Part shown: in pieces, positions 51,556 through 59,101 of the stretch | How the letters are laid out: each line of letters begins with the position of its first letter | How positions within the stretch are numbered: position 1 is the stretch's first letter | Assembly: GCF_004322775.1 (NCBI RefSeq) | Contig: NZ_CP036403.1 | Coordinates: 3,844,001-3,908,000, forward strand | Length of the DNA stretch: 64,000 bases | Source: Ornithinimicrobium sufpigmenti | Lineage (GTDB): Bacteria; Actinomycetota; Actinomycetes; Actinomycetales; Dermatophilaceae | Reading direction: 5' to 3' | Notes under the pieces: model-generated | Database searches by the model: none | Told to the model about the DNA's origin: nothing | Seen by the model: the letters and a program-made list of their open reading frames with translations, nothing else | Made by a program: the position numbers and the translations under genes

Positions 51556-52239
51556 TCAGGCGCGGCGCCGCAGGGCGAAGCCCGTGATGCCGACGCCGGC
51601 CAGGGCGAGCGCGGCACCACCGATCAGGCCGAGGTTGGCACCGGACATGGTGCTCGGGCCGTCGGTCTCGACCGGCGGGCCACCGACCTCGTCGGCCTCG
51701 TCGTCAGCGGCGTCTTCGTCCGCCGCGTCGTCCTCGTCGGTGGCGCCGTCATCGGTGGCCTCGTCGTCCGTGGCGCCGTCCTCGGTGGCTTCGTCGTCCG
51801 TCGCCTCGTCGTCCGTCGTGTCGTCCTCAGCAGCCTCGTCGGCGTCCTCCTCGGGGTCGGCCGGAGCGGCCTCCCCGGCCGGGGCACCCTGGCAGACGAC
51901 GGCCCGCTCGATGCTCTCGCCGCTGCTGGAGGAGTAGATGTGCTCCTCGCCGTAACCCAGGAACGGCGAATGCTCCGCGGTCCCGTCGGCCAGCTCGAGA
52001 GCGACGCCCAGGAACTCGTTCTCCTCCTGCAGGAGCGGGGACCACTGCTGCTCGCTGATGAAGACGCTGCTCTCCCCACCGGGGATCGTGGAGACGAGGC
52101 AGCTGACATCGGAGTAGCCGGACAGCTCGGTGAAGCGGTCCGCCCAGTCGTCGGGCGGCGTGGTCGCGAGGGCCGGTCCGGCTGAGAGCAGGACGGCGGC
52201 GCCGGTAGCGAGCGCGAGCCTGAAGGTGGTGCGGCGCAT
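51556..52239 (-). CDS. Exported acidic protein with C-terminal membrane anchor (candidate sortase substrate)
   Basis: A 227-residue protein. A signal peptide (about 1-26, MRRTTFRLALATGAAVLLSA..., AxA cleavage before TTPPDD) is followed by a folded part (about 27-110) with one pair of cysteines (VSCLVST and VVCQGAP). A long stalk of Asp/Glu/Ala/Thr repeats (about 125-185: EATEDGATDDEATDDGATDE) comes next. The C-terminal TM and basic tail (GLIGGAALALAGVGITGFAL, then RRRA) are like a cell-wall sorting signal, but no LPxTG or LAxTG precedes it; the region reads GGPPVETDGPSTMSG. A sortase gene lies 79 bases downstream. The stalk arises from GAC/GAG repeat expansion in the DNA. AAAGGA lies upstream of the ATG. 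Confidence 0.78.
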   Translation of the reverse strand: MRRTTFRLALATGAAVLLSAGPALATTPPDDWADRFTELSGYSDVSCLVSTIPGGESSVFISEQQWSPLLQEENEFLGVALELADGTAEHSPFLGYGEEHIYSSSSGESIERAVVCQGAPAGEAAPADPEEDADEAAEDDTTDDEATDDEATEDGATDDEATDDGATDEDDAADEDAADDEADEVGGPPVETDGPSTMSGANLGLIGGAALALAGVGITGFALRRRA

Positions 52240-52300
52240 GGTCACGGTCCTTTCATGGCGAACGCGCGGTTCCTCCGCGGTCCTGCAGTCAATGCTCAAT

Positions 52301-52332
52301 CCACAGTAGTCACAACAGTCACAAATGTCACA
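52301..52332. promoter_or_regulatory. Four 9-bp phased direct repeats upstream of the sortase substrate gene
   Basis: GTCACA occurs at 52309-52314, 52318-52323 and 52327-52332, exactly 9 bp apart, and a fourth, partial copy (CCACA) ends at 52305. On the minus strand the unit reads TGTGACnnn. The region is AT-rich compared with everything around it and lies 62-93 bases upstream of the minus-strand ATG at 52239. It looks like a cooperative regulator site. No known consensus is matched. Confidence 0.55.
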
Positions 52333-52440
52333 CATGTAACTCTGAGCGCGCAAGTACCATAGCGAACGGTTGCCCTGGGGCCCAAGCCCGGAGGGGTGCG
52401 CCGGTGAACGGGATCGGGCGATGAGCCGGGAGGCCACTGC

Positions 52441-52476
52441 GGTAGCCCGCTGTCGCTATGGCGACACCGGGCTACC
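52441..52476. other. 15-of-16 bp hairpin upstream of the coiled-coil gene
   Basis: GGTAGCCCG (52441-52449) pairs with CGGGCTACC (52468-52476); a C-C mismatch is followed by TGTCGC (52451-52456) with GCGACA (52461-52466) around a TATG loop. It lies upstream of the -10 box (52509-52514) of the next gene, so it is outside the transcript of that gene unless another promoter exists. It may be a protein-binding palindrome or a small structured RNA. Confidence 0.5.
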
Positions 52477-52522
52477 TCGGTACCAAGCCCATCCGCAACC
52501 CGGGGGGTTAGCCTTGCGGCCC

Positions 52523-53632
52523 ATGGACGAGGACGGCACCGAGGAGGCTGCGCTGCACGATGCGGCCTGGGAGGTGTATGGCGTCCCGCCGGCCGACTTC
52601 GTGGCCACCAGGACCCGGTGGGTGAAGGACCTGCGCTCGCGCAAGCAGCGGGAGGTGGCGACGGCCGTCGCCGCGCTGCGCAAGCCTTCGGTGGCCGCGG
52701 CCGCCGTCAATGCGCTGGTACGCGCGGAGGATCCTGTGGTCGACCGCCTCCGCGAGGTCGGCACCCGCATGAGGCATGCGCAGTCCGCGCTCGACGCCCA
52801 AGGCCTGGCGGCCCTGCGGGGTGAGCGCGACGCCGTGCTGCACGACTGGGTCGAGGCCGCGCGCACCCACGCGCCGGCATCGCTGACGCCGGCGGTCGAG
52901 GCTGAGGTGCGGGACACCGCCGTGGCGGCTCTCGCGGACGGCGCCGCCACGGATGTGGTGCTGAGCGGGACGCTGACCCGAGCCCTCTCCTACAGCGGCT
53001 TCGGTGAGGTGGATGTCAGCGACGCCGTGGCCCGCACCAGTACGGGCGTCGTCCTGACCCGCATCGAAGGTGGCGGTGGAGGCGACACGGACGCCGATGC
53101 GGACGATCTCGAGGACAGCGAGGCGGACGAAGCTGACCCGGGGGACGAGGATCACGTGGATGTCGACGAGGGCGAGGACGTCGAGAACAACGTCGAGCGC
53201 GAGGACGTCGAGGACAACGACGAGCGCGAGGACGTCGAGGAGGACGTTGACGACGAGGACGTCGACGAAGACGAAGGCGACCAGTCCGTCGAGCCCGACG
53301 AGGACGAACCCGACATCGCGACCGGGGACGGACTGGCCCGACTCGAGGAGGACCTAGCGGAGGCCGAGGAACAGGTGACTGCGGCGCGGCGGGAGCGGCG
53401 GTCGCTCCTCGAGGCTGCGAAGGCAGCGGCCGCACAACTGGCGGACGCCGAGGACGCTCTGGCGGAGGCGAGGCGCCTCCTCACTCGGGCCGAGAAGGAG
53501 GCCGAGCACGCACAGTCGGAGGACGAGCGGGCACGCGCCGCACTCGAGGACGCGGACGACGCTCTCGCGGCCGCACGGAAGCGCCGCGCCGAGGCACGTA
53601 CAGCGCTAGAAGAAGCCGAGGACGCCGAATAA
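52523..53632 (+). CDS. Conserved actinobacterial protein with acidic stalk and C-terminal coiled coil
   Basis: A 369-residue protein of unknown function. The N-terminal domain (about 1-170: AAWEVYGVPPADFVATRTRW, RSRKQREVATAVAALRKPSV, LSGTLTRALSYSGFG) matches a family seen in many actinobacteria with the rhythm of a helical domain; no function is known. The middle (about 185-275) is an acidic low-complexity run built of (E/D)DV(E/D) units, visible in the DNA as repeats of GAGGACGTCGAG. The C-terminal 95 residues form a coiled coil (LEEDLAEAEEQVTAARRERR...). TAGCCT (52509-52514) precedes the ATG at 52523 by eight bases, so it is probably leaderless. Three repeat arrays follow genes in the window and this is one of them (53664). 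Confidence 0.75.
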   Translation: MDEDGTEEAALHDAAWEVYGVPPADFVATRTRWVKDLRSRKQREVATAVAALRKPSVAAAAVNALVRAEDPVVDRLREVGTRMRHAQSALDAQGLAALRGERDAVLHDWVEAARTHAPASLTPAVEAEVRDTAVAALADGAATDVVLSGTLTRALSYSGFGEVDVSDAVARTSTGVVLTRIEGGGGGDTDADADDLEDSEADEADPGDEDHVDVDEGEDVENNVEREDVEDNDEREDVEEDVDDEDVDEDEGDQSVEPDEDEPDIATGDGLARLEEDLAEAEEQVTAARRERRSLLEAAKAAAAQLADAEDALAEARRLLTRAEKEAEHAQSEDERARAALEDADDALAAARKRRAEARTALEEAEDAE

Positions 53633-53663
53633 GCCAGCCCGGGACCGGCGGGACCGGCTTTGC

Positions 53664-53750
53664 CGTGTCCGGTCGAGCCCTATGCCGTGTCCGGTGGGGC
53701 CCTTGCCGTGTCCGGTGGGGCCCTTTGCCGTGTCCTGTCGGCGGTGGGGC
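53664..53750. repeat. Four 22-bp repeats between convergent genes
   Basis: CGTGTCCGG starts at 53664, 53685 and 53707, and CGTGTCCTG at 53729, a period of 21, 22 and 22 bp; GGGGCCCTTTGC fills most of each unit. Only one orientation is present: it reads in the sense direction for the minus-strand BioY gene, whose stop lies just past the last copy. The unit is the same family as those at 11464-11727 and 22682-22870. The coiled-coil gene on the other side has no mirrored block. Confidence 0.88.
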
Positions 53751-53754
53751 CCGG

Positions 53755-54363
53755 TCAGCGGCGGGCGTCGAGCGCCCGGATGGCCTGCCAGGCCACCGGG
53801 AAGATCGCGGCGGCGATCCCGGCCTTGATCAGGCCCGGCACGACGAACGGCGTGATCCCGACGGCGGCGATCGCGGACAGGTCGGTCAGGCCGAGCATGG
53901 CCGCGAGGTAGGGGACGCCCACGACGAACGGGGCGACCGTGGCCAGGGTGAAGCCGGCCATGGCCAGCAGGAAGTTGCGGTCCCAGGCGCGCTCGGCGGC
54001 CCAGCCGGCGATCGCCGCAGCAGCGATGAAGCCGATGATGAAGCCGAAGGACGGGGCGAGCACGTAGGCGGGGCCGCCCATCCCCCCGGCGAAGATCGGG
54101 GCGCCCGCGAGGCCGGCGAGCAGGTACGTCGTCAGGGCCGCTGCTCCCCGGCGCATCCCGAGGGCGCCGCCGACCAGCATGACACCCAGGGTCTGACCGG
54201 TGATGGGGACCGGGCCGATGCGCCAGCTGGCCTGGGCGAGCAGCGCCACCACGGCAGCGCCGGTGACGACGACCGCGACGTCCACCAGGGTGCTGCGACG
54301 CGGCAGGAGACGGTCGGCGAGGACGCCCGTCGAGGGGCGTGCGGCAAGGGTTGCACCTGACAT
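53755..54363 (-). CDS. bioY: Biotin transporter substrate-binding component BioY
   Basis: A 202-residue S-component of an ECF-type vitamin transporter, with six TM helices. Family landmarks are VVALLAQASWRIGPVPITGQ, TLGVMLVGGALGMRRGAAAL, TYLLAGLAGAPIFAGGMGGP and SFGFIIGFIAAAAIAGWAAE. The C-terminus is GLIKAGIAAAIFPVAWQAI. It binds biotin with high affinity. No energising BioM/BioN genes are adjacent, so it is either a solitary BioY or uses a shared ECF module encoded elsewhere. The ATG at 54363 lacks a clear ribosome site or -10. No biotin-operator sequence was recognised. Confidence 0.93.
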   Translation of the reverse strand: MSGATLAARPSTGVLADRLLPRRSTLVDVAVVVTGAAVVALLAQASWRIGPVPITGQTLGVMLVGGALGMRRGAAALTTYLLAGLAGAPIFAGGMGGPAYVLAPSFGFIIGFIAAAAIAGWAAERAWDRNFLLAMAGFTLATVAPFVVGVPYLAAMLGLTDLSAIAAVGITPFVVPGLIKAGIAAAIFPVAWQAIRALDARR

Positions 54364-54505
54364 GGAGGCAAGAGTGCCACAGCGGGCCCCGGCTCGGGCA
54401 GGTGGTCAACCGCGCTGATGGATGGTCGACCGCACGGACAGCACGAGCCGACCGCTCCGCACCCGCGCACCGGCCGGGTGGGTGGCCGAGCGGGCGGGCG
54501 ACCGC

Positions 54506-54545
54506 ATACCCTGGGAAACACGCCGACGCCGGTCCCCCTCGGGCC
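54506..54545 (+). promoter_or_regulatory. Promoter and leader hairpin of the phosphofructokinase gene
   Basis: TACCCT at about 54510-54515 is a good -10 box, giving a leader of about 60 bases before the ATG at 54582. Within it GACGCCGG and CCGGCGTC (about 54525-54552) form an 8-bp stem with an 11-base loop. Unlike most genes here, this one also has a ribosome site (AGGA at about 54571). Confidence 0.5.
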
Positions 54546-54581
54546 GGCGTCGTCCTTGTCCCGACCTTCCAGGATGGACCT

Positions 54582-55601
54582 ATGAAGATCGCACTGCTCA
54601 CCGCCGGCGGCGACTGCCCGGGCCTCAACGCCGTCATCCGCGGCGTGGTGCTCAAGGGCGACCGGATCTACGACCACGAGTTCGTCGGGGTCCGGGGCGG
54701 CTTCCGCGGTCTGGTGCAGGACGACATCGTCCCGCTGCCCCGGCAGCGGGTGCGCGGGCTGTCCAAGGTCGGCGGCACGATCCTGGGCACCTCCCGGGTC
54801 AGCCCCTTCGACCACGGCGGCACCGACCGGGTCAAGGAGGTCATGGACAAGCACGAGATCGACGCGCTGATCGCGATCGGCGGCGAGGGGACGCTGACCG
54901 TGGCCCGCATGTTCCACGACGACGGGATCAACGTCGTCGGCGTGCCGAAGACCATCGACAACGACCTCTCCGCCACCGACCGGACCTTCGGCTTCGACAC
55001 CGCCGTGTCCGTGGCGACCGAGTCGATCGACCGGCTGCGGACCACGGGCGAGGCGCATAGCCGCTGCATGGTCGTGGAGGTCATGGGCCGGCACGCGGGC
55101 TGGATCGCGCTGCACGCCGGCATCGCCAGCGGCGCCCACGCCATCCTCATCCCCGAGGTCCCGGTGACCCAGGACCAGGTCTGCGAGTGGGTGCAGCACG
55201 CCATGGACCGCCGGCGCGCGCCGGTCGTGGTGGTCGCCGAGGGCTTCCGCTTCGAGGGTGCCGACCAGGTCGACAAGGGCCGCACCGACGGCTTCGGCCG
55301 GCCGCTGCTGGGCGGCATCGGCGAGCAGGTCACTGGGCTGATCGAGGAGCGCACCGGCATCGAGACCCGCAACACCACGCTGGGCCACCTGCAGCGCGGG
55401 GGCGTCCCGAGCGCGGACGACCGCGTGCTCGCCACCCGGTTCGGCACCGCCGCGGTCGACGCGGTGAGCGAGCGCCGCTGGGGGACCATGGTCGCCCTGC
55501 GCGGCCAGGACATCGTCTACGTCAACCTGCGGGAGGCCACCAGCGCCCTCAAGACCGTCCCGCGGGAGCAGTGGGACCAGGCCGCGATCCTCTTCGGCTG
55601 A
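54582..55601 (+). CDS. pfkA: 6-phosphofructokinase (group III type)
   Basis: A 339-residue enzyme that phosphorylates fructose-6-phosphate in glycolysis. Key motifs are LLTAGGDCPGLNAVIRGVVL (nucleotide and substrate Gly-rich loop), IGGEGTLTVARMFHDDGINV (GGEGT in place of GGDGS), GVPKTIDNDLSATDRTFGFD (catalytic Asp in TIDND) and VMGRHAGWIALHAGIASGAH. The GG-E-G plus PKTIDND combination is that of actinobacterial group III kinases, which mostly use ATP although relatives use pyrophosphate. AGGA lies about eight bases upstream of the ATG. The stop is 133 bases from the start of the dehydratase gene, with a 12-bp palindrome between. Confidence 0.92.
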   Translation: MKIALLTAGGDCPGLNAVIRGVVLKGDRIYDHEFVGVRGGFRGLVQDDIVPLPRQRVRGLSKVGGTILGTSRVSPFDHGGTDRVKEVMDKHEIDALIAIGGEGTLTVARMFHDDGINVVGVPKTIDNDLSATDRTFGFDTAVSVATESIDRLRTTGEAHSRCMVVEVMGRHAGWIALHAGIASGAHAILIPEVPVTQDQVCEWVQHAMDRRRAPVVVVAEGFRFEGADQVDKGRTDGFGRPLLGGIGEQVTGLIEERTGIETRNTTLGHLQRGGVPSADDRVLATRFGTAAVDAVSERRWGTMVALRGQDIVYVNLREATSALKTVPREQWDQAAILFG

Positions 55602-55635
55602 TCCCCTCGGCGAGGCTCGCGTGGCCTGACTCTCA

Positions 55636-55647
55636 AGGTCCGGACCT
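55636..55647. promoter_or_regulatory. 12-bp palindrome between pfkA and ilvA
   Basis: AGGTCCGGACCT is exactly self-complementary, 88 bases upstream of the dehydratase start and 35 after the phosphofructokinase stop. It overlaps CTCAAGGTC, a word seen in three other intergenic regions. It could be an operator or a weak terminator. Confidence 0.35.
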
Positions 55648-55734
55648 GGGTGCGGCGCCCGACCCTCCGGGCGGCACCGGACGCCACGTCAACCGCTGGT
55701 CAACCCTTCTCACCCCCTCCCTAGGATGCCGGGT

Positions 55735-57000
55735 ATGCCGTCCTCCCCCACCCTGCCCACCGCGGCCGACGTCGAGGCCGCGGCCGCCCGGATCGCGGGC
55801 CGGGTGGCCCGCACCCCGCTGCAGCTCAGCCCTCGCCTCTCGGAGCGGACCGGCGCGCAGGTCTGGCTCAAGCGCGAGGACCTGCAGCCGGTGCGCTCCT
55901 ACAAGGGACGCGGCTCGGCCAACCTCATCGCCCAGCTGAGCAGCGACCAGGTCTGGGCCGGCGTCGTGTGCGCCAGCGCCGGCAACCACGCCCAGGGCGT
56001 CGCGCACGCGTGCGCCTCCCTCGGCGTGAGCGCCCGCATCTACCTGCCCGCCCGCACCCCGCGGCAGAAGCGCGACCGGGTGACCGAGATCGGCGGCGAC
56101 TGGGTGGAGATCGTCGTCGGCGGCCAGACCTACGACGACGCCGCCGCGGCCGCGAGGGCGGACGCCGAGTCGACCGGCGCCACGCTGGTCCCCGCCTTCG
56201 ACGACCCGGCGATCATCGCCGGCCAGGGCACCGTCGCCCTCGAGATCATGGACGATCTGGCGGAGGTGGACCGGACGTGTGACGTCGTCGTGGTACCCGT
56301 CGGGGGTGGTGGGCTGCTCGCCGGCTGCCTGACCTGGTTGCGGGAGCGGCAGCCCGGCGTGCGCGTCGTCGGGGTGGAGCCGGCCGGGGCCGCCAGCATG
56401 ATCGCGGCCACCCGGGCGGGCGCCCCGGTGACCCTGCCCGAGATCGACCGGTTCATCGACGGGGCGGCCGTGGCCCGGGCCGGCGACTGGACCTACCAGG
56501 CCGTGGCACGGCATACCCCCGAGCTGCTCGCCGTGCCCGAGGGGCGCGTGTGCACCGAGATGCTGGCGCTCTACCAGACCGAGGGGATCATCACCGAGCC
56601 CGCCGGCGCGCTCGCGGCGGCCGCGCTGGACCGGGTGCCGGTCGAGCCCGGGCAGACCGTCGTGGTCGTCGTCTCCGGCGGCAACAACGACGTGCTCCGG
56701 TATGCCGAGGTGATGGAGCGCTCGCTGGTGCACGAGGGCCTCAAGCACTACTTCCTCGTCGACTTCCCGCAGGAGCCCGGGATGCTACGGCGGTTCCTGG
56801 ACGAGGTGCTCGGCCCGGACGACGACATCGCGCTGTTCGAGTACGTCAAGCGCAACAACCGCGAGACCGGCCCCGCGCTGGTCGGCATCGAGCTGGGCTC
56901 ACGCGAGGACCTGGCGCCGCTGCTGGAGCGGCTGGACCGCTCGAGCATGGATGTGGAGCCGATCCAGCCGGACAGCCCACTGTTCCGGTTCATCCTCTAG
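55735..57000 (+). CDS. ilvA: Threonine dehydratase
   Basis: A 421-residue PLP enzyme that turns threonine into 2-oxobutanoate, the first committed step of isoleucine synthesis. The Schiff-base lysine is in PVRSYKGRGSANLIAQLSS, the glycine loop in VVVPVGGGGLLAGCLTWLRE, and AGNHAQGVAHACASLGVSAR and EGIITEPAGALAAAALDRVP are family motifs. The C-terminal 90 residues (VDFPQEPGMLRRFLDEVLGP to PLFRFIL) form a single ACT-like regulatory domain, as in the short Corynebacterium-type enzyme. TAGGAT (55722-55727) lies seven bases before the ATG at 55735. No other isoleucine genes are next to it. Confidence 0.92.
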   Translation: MPSSPTLPTAADVEAAAARIAGRVARTPLQLSPRLSERTGAQVWLKREDLQPVRSYKGRGSANLIAQLSSDQVWAGVVCASAGNHAQGVAHACASLGVSARIYLPARTPRQKRDRVTEIGGDWVEIVVGGQTYDDAAAAARADAESTGATLVPAFDDPAIIAGQGTVALEIMDDLAEVDRTCDVVVVPVGGGGLLAGCLTWLRERQPGVRVVGVEPAGAASMIAATRAGAPVTLPEIDRFIDGAAVARAGDWTYQAVARHTPELLAVPEGRVCTEMLALYQTEGIITEPAGALAAAALDRVPVEPGQTVVVVVSGGNNDVLRYAEVMERSLVHEGLKHYFLVDFPQEPGMLRRFLDEVLGPDDDIALFEYVKRNNRETGPALVGIELGSREDLAPLLERLDRSSMDVEPIQPDSPLFRFIL

Positions 57001-57042
57001 GTCGGCGGCCGCCGCCAGGCCCGCGGTCAGCGCCCCGGCCGG

Positions 57043-57942
57043 CTACCCCCGCGGCCGGCCCAGGATCCAGTAGGCGCAGAAGTAGACCGAGGTCTTGGCC
57101 AGGCCGCGGTCGGAGACCAGGTGGCGCCGCACCGTGGCGGCCAGCTCCTGCTCGCCGGACACCCAGCCGTGGTCGAGGCCGCGCAGGTCGGCCTTCCTGA
57201 CCGACTCCAGCAGCGCCTCCCCGGGCCGCCGGTCTCCCCTCACGACGACCGTGAGGCTCCCCCGCTCCGGCTCGGGCAGGGCCGGCAGGACGCCCTCCTG
57301 CCCCACCTCGAGGAAGACGTGCAGCGCCGTGCCGCTGCCGCGGGCGCCTTCGAGGATCCCCGCGATCGCGGGGTATGCCGTCTCGTCGCCGGCCACCAGG
57401 CGCGCCTCGTCGCCGGTGCGAGCGGGGTAGCTGGCCGAGCCGGTCTGCACCGCCACCGGGTCCCCGGGCCGGGCCGTGCGCACCCAGGTCGCGCCGGGGC
57501 CCTCGTCGACCTCGCCGGGCGGGTGCAGGACGACCTCGACGTCCAGCTCGCAGGTGTCGGGGCGCCACTCACGCACGGTGTACCAGCGCACGTCGGGGCG
57601 GACCTCCTCCGGCATCGCACCGATGACGGGCCGCGGGTTGGGGCCGGTGATCGAGGACAGGTCCGGCAGCTCGGCGCCCGCCCGGGGCATGACCAGGCCG
57701 ACGTACTCGTCCGGGCCCAGGACGGCATACCCCTGGAAGCCGGGCACGTGCAGGGTGAGCCGCCGCAGCCAGGGCGCGACGGCGGTGACCGCGGTCACCG
57801 AGCCCGGCACGCACCGGTGCCCCTCCCGCTCGACGGGCATGGCGGTGGTGCGGGCGTAGGCAGCGGTGGCGACCCGGGCCAGGGCCGGGGTGTGCAGCAG
57901 CCGCGTCGCGGCCTCGCGCAGGGTGGTGGCGACGGTGGTCAC
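57043..57942 (-). CDS. Siderophore-interacting protein (ferric-siderophore reductase)
   Basis: A 299-residue FAD/NAD(P)H reductase that releases iron from imported siderophores. It has the FAD-binding beta-barrel (about 40-160) with LRRLTLHVPGFQGYAVLGPD and WYTVREWRPDTCELDVEVVL, and the SIP C-terminal domain with RLVAGDETAYPAIAGILEGA, DHGWVSGEQELAATVRRHLV and SVYFCAYWILG. The GTG at 57942 has GAGAGG seven bases upstream. The frame is open up to ATG 57981, which itself could start a leaderless message, since TAACTT lies five bases before it. The gene is divergent from the binding-protein gene; the iron box between them covers both promoters. Confidence 0.9.
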   Translation of the reverse strand: MTTVATTLREAATRLLHTPALARVATAAYARTTAMPVEREGHRCVPGSVTAVTAVAPWLRRLTLHVPGFQGYAVLGPDEYVGLVMPRAGAELPDLSSITGPNPRPVIGAMPEEVRPDVRWYTVREWRPDTCELDVEVVLHPPGEVDEGPGATWVRTARPGDPVAVQTGSASYPARTGDEARLVAGDETAYPAIAGILEGARGSGTALHVFLEVGQEGVLPALPEPERGSLTVVVRGDRRPGEALLESVRKADLRGLDHGWVSGEQELAATVRRHLVSDRGLAKTSVYFCAYWILGRPRG

Positions 57943-57988
57943 GGTGAGCCCTCTCGTAGCGGAACTGGACACGCAGAACATACGCTAA

Positions 57989-58007
57989 GTTAGGCCAGCC
58001 TAACCTC
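57989..58007. promoter_or_regulatory. IdeR/DtxR iron box in the shared siderophore promoter
   Basis: GTTAGGCCAGCCTAACCTC matches the consensus TTAGGTTAGSCTAACCTAA in its key positions: TTAGG at 57990-57994 and CCTAACCT at 57999-58006. It overlaps TAACCT (58001-58006), the probable -10 of the plus-strand operon, and the minus-strand -10 (plus 57987-57992). With iron present, the repressor should silence both directions. Confidence 0.85.
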
Positions 58008-58024
58008 ACTTACAAGGAGAGATC

Positions 58025-59101
58025 GTGTCAAAAACTCACCGGGCTGCGCTCACCGCGACCGCACTGTCGACTGCGCTCCTGCTCGCTGCCTGCGGCGGCG
58101 AGACCGACGGAGGCACCGACGGCCAGGCGGCGGACCAGAACGAGGCCGGGACCGCCGGCGCAGGCGCAGGCGCCGACGAGGGCGCCTTCCCCGTCACCGT
58201 CCAGCACGCCTTCGGCGAGACCACCATCGAGCAGGCGCCCGAGCGGGTGGCGACCGTCGCCTGGGCCAACCACGAGGTGCCGCTCGCGCTGGGGATCGTG
58301 CCCGTGGGCATGAGCAAGGCCACCTGGGGCGACGACGACGGCGACGGGATCCTGCCGTGGGTCGAGGACAAGCTGGCCGAGCTGGACGCGGAGGCACCCG
58401 CGCTGTTCGACGAGACCGACGGGATCGACTTCGAGGCGGTCGCGGACACCAGCCCGGACATCATCCTCGCCGCCTACTCCGGCCTGACCCAGGAGGAGTA
58501 CGACACGCTCAGCAAGATCGCGCCCGTCGTCGCCTACCCCGACCTCGCCTGGGGCACCACGATGCACGAGATGATCGAGCTCAACAGCCAGGCGCTGGGT
58601 CTGGCCGAGGAGGGCCAGGAGCTGGTCGCTGACCTGGACACGCAGATCGCGGACGCCGTGGCGGAGTACCCCGAGCTGGAGGACCAGGCCGCCGTCTTCA
58701 CCTACCTGGACCCCAACGACCTCAGCCAGATCGGCTTCTACACCACCACCGACCCCCGGACCGGCTTCCTGGAGATCCTCGGCCTGCAGACCCCGCAGGC
58801 GGTGGCCGAGGCCTCCGCGGCCAGCGACTCCTTCTACGAGACGGTCAGCGCCGAGAGCAGCGACTCCTTCGCCGACGTCGACCTGTTCATCACCTACGGG
58901 CCCGCGGACGGCTCGGTGGTCGAGCTGGTCCAGGCCGACCCGCTGATGTCGAAGATCCCGGCCGTCGAGAACGGCGCGATCGTGGTGCTGGAGGACAACA
59001 CCCCGCTGGCCGCGTCGGCCAACCCCTCGCCGCTGTCCATCGCCTGGGGCCTGGAGGACTACCTGGCCCTGCTGGCCGAGGCCGCTGACCAGGCACGATG
59101 A
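58025..59101 (+). CDS. Ferric-siderophore-binding lipoprotein
   Basis: A 358-residue extracytoplasmic binding protein. The lipobox LLLAACGG with the lipidated Cys is at about residue 23; a disordered linker (about 24-55) follows. The Fe-siderophore (TroA/FepB fold) domain contains VQHAFGETTIEQAPERVATV, IDFEAVADTSPDIILAAYSG, GFYTTTDPRTGFLEILGLQT and DVDLFITYGP. It delivers a ferric siderophore to the permease pair encoded downstream. AAGGAGAG lies about five bases before the GTG at 58025; transcription should start at about 58013. The ATG of the next gene overlaps its stop by four bases, so the operon is translationally coupled. Confidence 0.93.
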   Translation: MSKTHRAALTATALSTALLLAACGGETDGGTDGQAADQNEAGTAGAGAGADEGAFPVTVQHAFGETTIEQAPERVATVAWANHEVPLALGIVPVGMSKATWGDDDGDGILPWVEDKLAELDAEAPALFDETDGIDFEAVADTSPDIILAAYSGLTQEEYDTLSKIAPVVAYPDLAWGTTMHEMIELNSQALGLAEEGQELVADLDTQIADAVAEYPELEDQAAVFTYLDPNDLSQIGFYTTTDPRTGFLEILGLQTPQAVAEASAASDSFYETVSAESSDSFADVDLFITYGPADGSVVELVQADPLMSKIPAVENGAIVVLEDNTPLAASANPSPLSIAWGLEDYLALLAEAADQAR

